Shown: one piece after another, positions 59,475 through 64,000 of the stretch
Layout of the letters: each line of letters starts with the position of its first letter
Position numbering within the stretch: position 1 is the first letter of the stretch
Made by a program: the position numbers and the translations under genes
Notes under the pieces: model-generated
Seen by the model: the letters and a program-made list of their open reading frames with translations, nothing else
Database searches by the model: none
What the model was told of the DNA's origin: nothing
DNA from: Micromonospora sp. LH3U1
Lineage (GTDB): Bacteria > Actinomycetota > Actinomycetes > Mycobacteriales > Micromonosporaceae
Length of the DNA stretch: 64,000 nucleotides
Direction: 5' to 3'
NCBI RefSeq assembly: GCF_028475105.1
Contig: NZ_CP116936.1
Coordinates: forward strand, 1,116,001-1,180,000

Positions 59475-60275
59475 TCAGCGACGGGCGCCATCTCGATGGG
59501 CGCGTAGCTTCTCTTTGTCCGGCCAGTCCGCGCGGTTAATTGGTCGCTGGAGTTCCTTTCCATCGAGGTCCTTGTAGTGCCGTGAAATCAGCGCTGACGA
59601 GGTGCGAATTCGGTAGTTTCCGTCGATCCAAATCAGGCCTTTATCGAAGATGTTGTGCACGTCTGCGCGAAGTAGCATGCCATTGGTCACATCGTTGTTC
59701 CTGCCGCTGTACGGCTCGATGTGTGCGGCTTGCAACGCGTCCTCCGCATCGCAGCCCGTCACGGCGCATCTGCCGTCGTAGGCCTCGATCAGCTTAGCGC
59801 GGAAGTCTTGCTGTCCCTGCCGGACGCGTACCTGAGCGAACCGCAGCAACTGCTCGGCCGGCAGGCCCTTCGGCGCGGGTGCGCCGACCTCACCAAGCCA
59901 GTCCAATAACCGGTCGATGTCGCTGGGATCGATTCGTTGGGGAGCGCGTGGAGGCCGCGCCTGAAGTCTGGGTGGCGTGCCCCGGACGATCAGCTTGGTT
60001 ACCGGAATGTCCCAGCTGATCTGCACACACCATCGCTCGATATCCTGGCTCCACTGCGGGTAGTCCTCTGTCACACCCACGGCGACGATGCGCGACAAAG
60101 GCCTGACGGCGTAAACCCAGATCCGGTCCCCTGCCCCGATCGCCTTTTCGCTGTTGCCGAGATACCAGTTGTCAGTTGCGCCAGCTCGAAGACTGCGGAA
60201 GTAGTCTAGGAGGAGCACCTCATCACCCCATTTGGCAGGGTCTCTTTCGTTGACCGGATAAATGAAGTCGGTCAC
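59475..60275 (-). CDS. EVE-like/HNH endonuclease fusion
   Basis: Product of 266 residues. N-terminal part (1-105) resembles an EVE/PUA-like reader (YPVNERDPAKWGDEVLLLDYF, GDRIWVYAVRPL). C-terminal HNH_2 nuclease: Cys170/Cys175, His185 in LQAAHIEPYSG, Asn198 and His207 in NGMLLRADVHNIFDKG. Such fusions are thought to cut modified DNA. GTG 60275 overlaps the preceding stop (GTGA), so it is coupled to the OGG-like gene. Confidence 0.8.
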   Translation of the reverse strand: MTDFIYPVNERDPAKWGDEVLLLDYFRSLRAGATDNWYLGNSEKAIGAGDRIWVYAVRPLSRIVAVGVTEDYPQWSQDIERWCVQISWDIPVTKLIVRGTPPRLQARPPRAPQRIDPSDIDRLLDWLGEVGAPAPKGLPAEQLLRFAQVRVRQGQQDFRAKLIEAYDGRCAVTGCDAEDALQAAHIEPYSGRNNDVTNGMLLRADVHNIFDKGLIWIDGNYRIRTSSALISRHYKDLDGKELQRPINRADWPDKEKLRAHRDGARR

Positions 60276-61117
60276 GAGACGCTCCCTTTATTCGTCAGCC
60301 ACGTATGGAAGCACGGTTCAGTAGTCCATGAGTGTGACGTGCGGGCGCGGGGACGCGGGCGGTCAAAGAGCAACCACTCGACCTTCTCTGGGTCGACCCA
60401 GCGCGTGTGGGGTGCCCCGCTGACTGTCGCGCTCACCCGGTGTAGGAGGTCCACATAGTCGCGGTAGCCGGACGAATCTTTCCGCCACACCCGATTCACG
60501 CCGGAGTCAGGGATGATGGCAAGAGTTCCGTTGACCCTAGAGTCGGAAATCAACGCCCGGTGCTCGGGCGTAGGGCTCGCCAACGACGCGGCCCAGAACC
60601 ACTTTGTGGAGTACGGCTCCTGCGTACCCTTGAGAGCGAACTGTTCGTACGCCCCAATGAGGTCGCCGTCTACGACGGCCCGCGCGGTCGACCGAAGTGC
60701 TCCCAGGCACCGTGGGTCTGCGAGACCTTGGGCTGTCTGTATTGGGCCAAAACGTGTCGGCGACCCCCACATCCGGACCGCGACCCACAGCCGGATGAGA
60801 TCTCGGTCCGCGAAACTATTGGCAACCATGGCAGCGGCCCATTGCTGGAGCGTTGCACGGCAGACACTGGCTCGGCCGGGCGCGCCGGTTGCCTGTTGCA
60901 AGTCAGTTAGCACTGACAGTGCCGCCACAGCGACATCCGAATCTAGCTGACCGACATAGCCGGCGCGGCCAGTACCGCCGTCCGTAAGCCAAGGGCGCCA
61001 GGTAGCTTGGCGAATGTGGAAGCAGCGCCGAAGGGGTTCTGCTCCGGTCACCTGAGCGGCGTGGACTGGGTGCTCGTTCAGATAGTCGGCGACAAGACGG
61101 GCAAGCTGATCATGCAT
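60272..61117 (-). CDS. OGG-like HhH-GPD DNA glycosylase (putative)
   Basis: Product of 281 residues. YSTKWFWAAS (Lys172) and LISDSRV (Asp192) match the catalytic Lys and Asp of the OGG-type HhH-GPD family; their spacing of 20 residues is close to that in human OGG1. An 8-oxoguanine or other modified-base glycosylase is suggested. GAGGA lies 5 nt before ATG 61117, with a TTGACA further up. It is coupled to the downstream EVE-HNH nuclease. Confidence 0.6.
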   Translation of the reverse strand: MHDQLARLVADYLNEHPVHAAQVTGAEPLRRCFHIRQATWRPWLTDGGTGRAGYVGQLDSDVAVAALSVLTDLQQATGAPGRASVCRATLQQWAAAMVANSFADRDLIRLWVAVRMWGSPTRFGPIQTAQGLADPRCLGALRSTARAVVDGDLIGAYEQFALKGTQEPYSTKWFWAASLASPTPEHRALISDSRVNGTLAIIPDSGVNRVWRKDSSGYRDYVDLLHRVSATVSGAPHTRWVDPEKVEWLLFDRPRPRARTSHSWTTEPCFHTWLTNKGSVS

Positions 61118-61392
61118 TGAATTCCTCGGTGTCAACGGACGGCGGCGTTGGGTGGGCTGTCCGGTTGTTGGCGTGGGTGCCGGTGCCTGCGGCGGTCGTC
61201 ATCGAAACAGTCGCTTGCTCCCCGGCTGCTCCGGAAGGTGCACTGACGATATTGCGGGTGACGACCAATGTCGCTCGGCTAATCGCTCGTCCAAAGTCGA
61301 ACCTTCGTACTACTGCCAGGGCCGACGACACCCCGCCACACGGGGGCGACTTTGCGGACGGAGGGACGATGTATCGGGGGAGCACCCATCGG

Positions 61393-61398
61393 TAACGT
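61393..61398 (+). promoter_or_regulatory. Leaderless -10 box (TAACGT) of the GIY-YIG gene
   Basis: TAACGT is followed by 6 nt and ATG 61405. Confidence 0.55.
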
Positions 61399-61404
61399 GC
61401 GGGC

Positions 61405-61803
61405 ATGCCCGACACGGTCTTCGACCCACTTGCCGGTTTCACACCGGCCCGGCGGTACACGATGGAGAGCGTCGTCGAAGCTCCCCGCACCCCCGGCACG
61501 CACGTCGTGCTAGAAGGCGACGTTGTCGTCTATGTGGGCCGCACCAGAAACCTGCGTCAGCGCCTCCGGCAGCACCTGAGCGGCAGCCGGGCCTCTTCCG
61601 TTCTGCACGAGCAGGTCGGTCAGCTCCTCGACCGTCCCGGCAGTGGCGCGTCAACGGCCGACATCGCCAGTTGGCTAGGGCGCTGTGAGGTTCGCTGGCA
61701 GGAGATTGACAACCCTGAGAGTGTGAAGGAAGTCTTGGTCCTGGCGTTGCGCCCGCGCTTCAACCGAATCGTGCCTAAGGTCGGCACCGCTTCGCTGGGC
61801 TGA
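61405..61803 (+). CDS. Small GIY-YIG nuclease
   Basis: Product of 132 residues. GTHVVLEGDVVVYVGRTRNLRQRLRQHL is a GIY-YIG core with the YVGRT loop and following Arg helix; a Glu near 105 (SVKEVLVLALRPRFN) completes the site. It may be a homing-type or defence nuclease. Leaderless start, divergent from the OGG-like gene. Confidence 0.8.
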   Translation: MPDTVFDPLAGFTPARRYTMESVVEAPRTPGTHVVLEGDVVVYVGRTRNLRQRLRQHLSGSRASSVLHEQVGQLLDRPGSGASTADIASWLGRCEVRWQEIDNPESVKEVLVLALRPRFNRIVPKVGTASLG

Positions 61804-61850
61804 GCGTCGTCCCCGTCGAGGCGGCCCAGGGCGCCATGGCGGTTGGCGCG

Positions 61851-62735
61851 TCAGGTGTTCGTGTCGCCGAACTCGCGTACCCCGTCGACGTCCAGCGTGA
61901 TCCGCCCGTTCTCGGTCCACTGCCCGGTGGCGGCGAGCCAGCTCGGGTCGTCGCGTTCGTCGATGTCACTCCAACTGTGCCGGTGGTGGCGTAGCTGGAT
62001 CGGCCCGGTCGACGCGCCAGGTTCGAGCACCCCGTTGGTGAAGGTCAGCTCCACCCAGCCGGGGGCCGCGGTGCCCGGGATCGGGTAGCCCGGCGGCGCC
62101 GGCGTCGTCAACCCGGGCGGCCCGCCCGGTGGGATGAAGAACTGCACGGTTTGCCGGATCCGGTCGCAGCCCAGTGCGGCCCAGTCGCAGTTCGGCACCA
62201 GCGAGGTGTTGCCGCCCTCGAAGCGCAGGTGGTAGCGCACCCGCACCGCGCTCAGGTCGAGCGGCCCGGTGCCGGTGTTGGTGACCCGGAGGACGTGCTG
62301 AATCTGGTTGTTCGTCGGGGCCCAGTCGAGATTGAGGTAGCTGACCGTTGCGCGTCCGCTGGCGGTGCGCACGGTGGTGGCAGGCGAGCTGTCGGAGTAG
62401 CCGCCGAGCGCGCGGGCGGCAACCGCGATCCGGTACGTCGTGCCGGGTGCGAGGTCGGTCAGCGTGATCGTGGTGTCGAGCGTGGTGCCGAGCCAGCGGT
62501 ACGTGTTGGGGCCCAGCGGCGCCTGCACCTCATAGTTGATCGGCTGCTCGGCGGCCGGATCGCCGATCCAGGTGGAGGGTGCCCAACTGAGGGTGAGCTG
62601 GTGTGGTTCGTTGGCCACCACCGTTGGGCTTCCGGGGGTGCTGATTGCCGGGCCGTCGGCGCTTGCGGCGTTGACGGCGAGCAGGCTCGCCAGCGCGGCG
62701 AGGGCGACGACGGCGGTGACACGGCGAGCACGCAT
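61851..62735 (-). CDS. Secreted FN3-CBM3 protein
   Basis: Product of 294 residues. Signal peptide (VTAVVALAALASLLAVNAASA), a fibronectin III domain (TVVANEPHQLTLSW ... GTTYRIAVAARALGG), and a CBM3 cellulose-binding domain (YLNLDWAPTNNQIQHVLRV, PNCDWAALGC, HHRHSWSDIDERDDPSW). No catalytic domain, so it may help attach cells or other enzymes to cellulose. ATG 62735 has TAGCAT (62743-62748) 7 nt upstream, so it is leaderless. Confidence 0.85.
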   Translation of the reverse strand: MRARRVTAVVALAALASLLAVNAASADGPAISTPGSPTVVANEPHQLTLSWAPSTWIGDPAAEQPINYEVQAPLGPNTYRWLGTTLDTTITLTDLAPGTTYRIAVAARALGGYSDSSPATTVRTASGRATVSYLNLDWAPTNNQIQHVLRVTNTGTGPLDLSAVRVRYHLRFEGGNTSLVPNCDWAALGCDRIRQTVQFFIPPGGPPGLTTPAPPGYPIPGTAAPGWVELTFTNGVLEPGASTGPIQLRHHRHSWSDIDERDDPSWLAATGQWTENGRITLDVDGVREFGDTNT

Positions 62736-62942
62736 AGTGCGAATGCTAGGGGCGCGCACTCGAAAATAATAGCCAGCTATCAATATGTGGGCTAAGATCC
62801 GCGCCCGTGGTCCGCTACACGACGTAGTCGGTTTGGAGATAATGCCTGGTCAGGTGACTACCTACCGTCAACCCGTCATCAGGAACGGCCTTGGAGTCGG
62901 CGTCGTAACACCCGCCGCTCGGGCCTCAGACGGGAGATATAT

Positions 62943-63848
62943 ATGCGTACCAAGAATCAAGCCCGACGGTTCGGTGCACGAGCGTCCGTACTCGCGCTCG
63001 GTCTCGTCGCGACCGGAGCGGTGATCGCCCCGGCGAGCCCGGCGTCCGCCGCGGTCCCCGGCCTCGTGCGGGTCGCCGCCACCAGCGTCAGCAACTCGAC
63101 CGACTTCCACAGCGTCACCGCGACGTGCCCGGCCGGGAAGGTGCTGACCGGCACCGGCTACGAGTTGAACGGCGTCACCGGCGAGGGCATCGTCGACGAC
63201 CTGCGCCCCAACGGCGGCCCGGCCGCCCCGCCGAACGCCGTCACCGTTGGCGCCTACGAGACGGAGGCGTTCGCGGGCAACTGGTCGGTGACGGCGTACG
63301 CCATCTGCGCCAACCCGCTGCCCGGCCTCGTGCGGGTCTCCACGGTCAGCGTCAGCGACTCGGCCGACTTCCACTCCACCACGGCCACCTGTCCGGTCGG
63401 CAAGGTGCTGACCGGTACGGGCTACGAACTGAACGGCGTCACCGGCGAGGGTGTCGTCGACGACTTCCGCCCCAACGGCGGCGTCGCCGCGGCACCAACC
63501 TCGATCACCGTCGGCGCGTACGAGTCGGACGCGACGGCCCTGAGCTGGTCCGCGACCGCGTACGCGATCTGCGCGAACCCGCTGCCGGGCCTGGTGCGAG
63601 CCTCCACGGTGGGCGTCAGCAACTCACTCGACTTCCGCAGCGTCGTCGCGAACTGCCCCGTCGGGAAGGTGCTGACCGGCGCCGGCTACGAGCTGAACGG
63701 GGTGACCGGCGAGGGCATCGTCGACGACTTCCGGCCCAACGGCGGCCCCGCCACCGCTCCGACGTCCGCCGCGTCCGGCGCGTACGAGGAGGACGCTTTC
63801 GCCGGCAACTGGTCCGACACGGCGTACGCCATCTGCGCCACCGCGTAA
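62943..63848 (+). CDS. Secreted protein of three 88-residue repeats
   Basis: Product of 301 residues. Signal peptide 1-38 (LALGLVATGAVIAPASPASA), then three repeats starting at residues 39, 127 and 215, each 88 residues, beginning PGLVR and containing GKVLTGTGYELNGVTGEG. Each has two Cys, 60 residues apart (62/122, 150/210, 238/298), probably a disulfide per repeat. Every repeat ends with AYAIC. No family name is known to me. GGGAGA precedes the ATG. Confidence 0.85.
   Translation: MRTKNQARRFGARASVLALGLVATGAVIAPASPASAAVPGLVRVAATSVSNSTDFHSVTATCPAGKVLTGTGYELNGVTGEGIVDDLRPNGGPAAPPNAVTVGAYETEAFAGNWSVTAYAICANPLPGLVRVSTVSVSDSADFHSTTATCPVGKVLTGTGYELNGVTGEGVVDDFRPNGGVAAAPTSITVGAYESDATALSWSATAYAICANPLPGLVRASTVGVSNSLDFRSVVANCPVGKVLTGAGYELNGVTGEGIVDDFRPNGGPATAPTSAASGAYEEDAFAGNWSDTAYAICATA
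63057..63848 (+). repeat. Three 264-bp in-frame tandem repeats
   Basis: Units 63057-63320, 63321-63584 and 63585-63848, well conserved at DNA level, so recent duplication or gene conversion is likely. Confidence 0.85.
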
Positions 63849-63861
63849 CCGCCAGGTCGTC

Positions 63862-63900
63862 CGACGTGGCCACCCCGCAGCGCCCGGGGTGGCCACGTCG
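63862..63900. terminator. Terminator after the repeat protein gene
   Basis: Perfect 15-bp stem (63862-63876 with 63886-63900), loop GCAGCGCCC. It can serve both strands. Confidence 0.8.
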
Positions 63901-63958
63901 CGTCGCTACCCGCGGCCGGTCGGCCCCGACAGACCGTTCCGTCCGCGCCCGTCCTGCC

Positions 63959-64000
63959 TCACGGATTCCAGTAGACGAGGACCCTGGCCTGGTCGAAGCG
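63959..64000 (-). CDS. C-terminus of a gene running off the window
   Basis: On the minus strand the last 13 codons read RFDQARVLVYWNP and stop at TGA 63959-63961. The rest lies beyond the window. Too short to name a family. Confidence 0.35.
   Translation of the reverse strand, partial: RFDQARVLVYWNP

Noticed and set aside
47867..61803. Integrated phage or conjugative element
   Set aside because: No integrase, relaxase, terminase or structural phage gene was seen.

Overview
The window looks like a chromosome segment from a Micromonosporaceae actinomycete, most likely Micromonospora or a close relative. The evidence is very high G+C, frequent GTG starts and 4-nt ATGA/GTGA gene overlaps, and many leaderless genes. 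It also carries a two-gene set for 10-methyl branched fatty acids (chemotaxonomic markers of this group) and a cellulose-degrading set (GH5-CBM2 cellulase, AA10 LPMO, FN3-CBM3 protein). The genus is inferred from gene content, not from a database match.

Region 1 (1-24.6 kb) is mostly ordinary chromosome. It starts with the end of smpB and a complete tmRNA gene. Then come membrane proteins and a lipoprotein, a benzoylformate-decarboxylase-like enzyme with an altered active site, MTA phosphorylase, YqgE, tRNA-Ala(GGC), the cellulase, a zinc-free L36 gene, the LPMO, two divergent aldo/keto reductases, a hemerythrin protein, a two-component system, an ATPase/VWA pair, a GlxA-type regulator facing an MFS transporter, a membrane lectin, DUF427 and a YbaK-type deacylase.

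Region 2 (24.6-48 kb) is mixed. It holds tmsA-tmsB, an ArsR-type regulator with a double-SRPBCC protein, a GGDEF-EAL protein, a TipA-like regulator, a serine hydrolase, gluconokinase, an ECF42-DUF998-DGPF cluster, an epoxide hydrolase behind a possible leader peptide, and a secreted NucA/NucB-type DNase next to a candidate immunity gene. Two paralogous proline-rich proteins of unknown function lie 8 kb apart.

Region 3 (about 47.9-61.8 kb) looks like an accessory or defence island. It begins beside a decayed VOC gene. It contains an orphan DGQHR (DndB-like) gene between near-identical direct repeats, a C5 cytosine methyltransferase coupled to a Vsr nuclease, two GIY-YIG (Eco29kI-type) nucleases, an XRE regulator with a flavoprotein facing a four-gene coupled operon of degenerate globins plus a ferredoxin-reductase module and a DivIVA-like protein, an OGG-like glycosylase coupled to an EVE-like/HNH nuclease, and a small GIY-YIG protein. 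No integrase or transposase was recognised.

Region 4 (61.8-64 kb) holds secreted proteins: FN3-CBM3, a protein made of three 88-residue repeats, and the last 13 codons of a further gene. The best candidates for undescribed biology are the globin-like operon, the OGG-like/EVE-HNH pair, the GATC-tipped intergenic inverted repeats and the NucB toxin locus.
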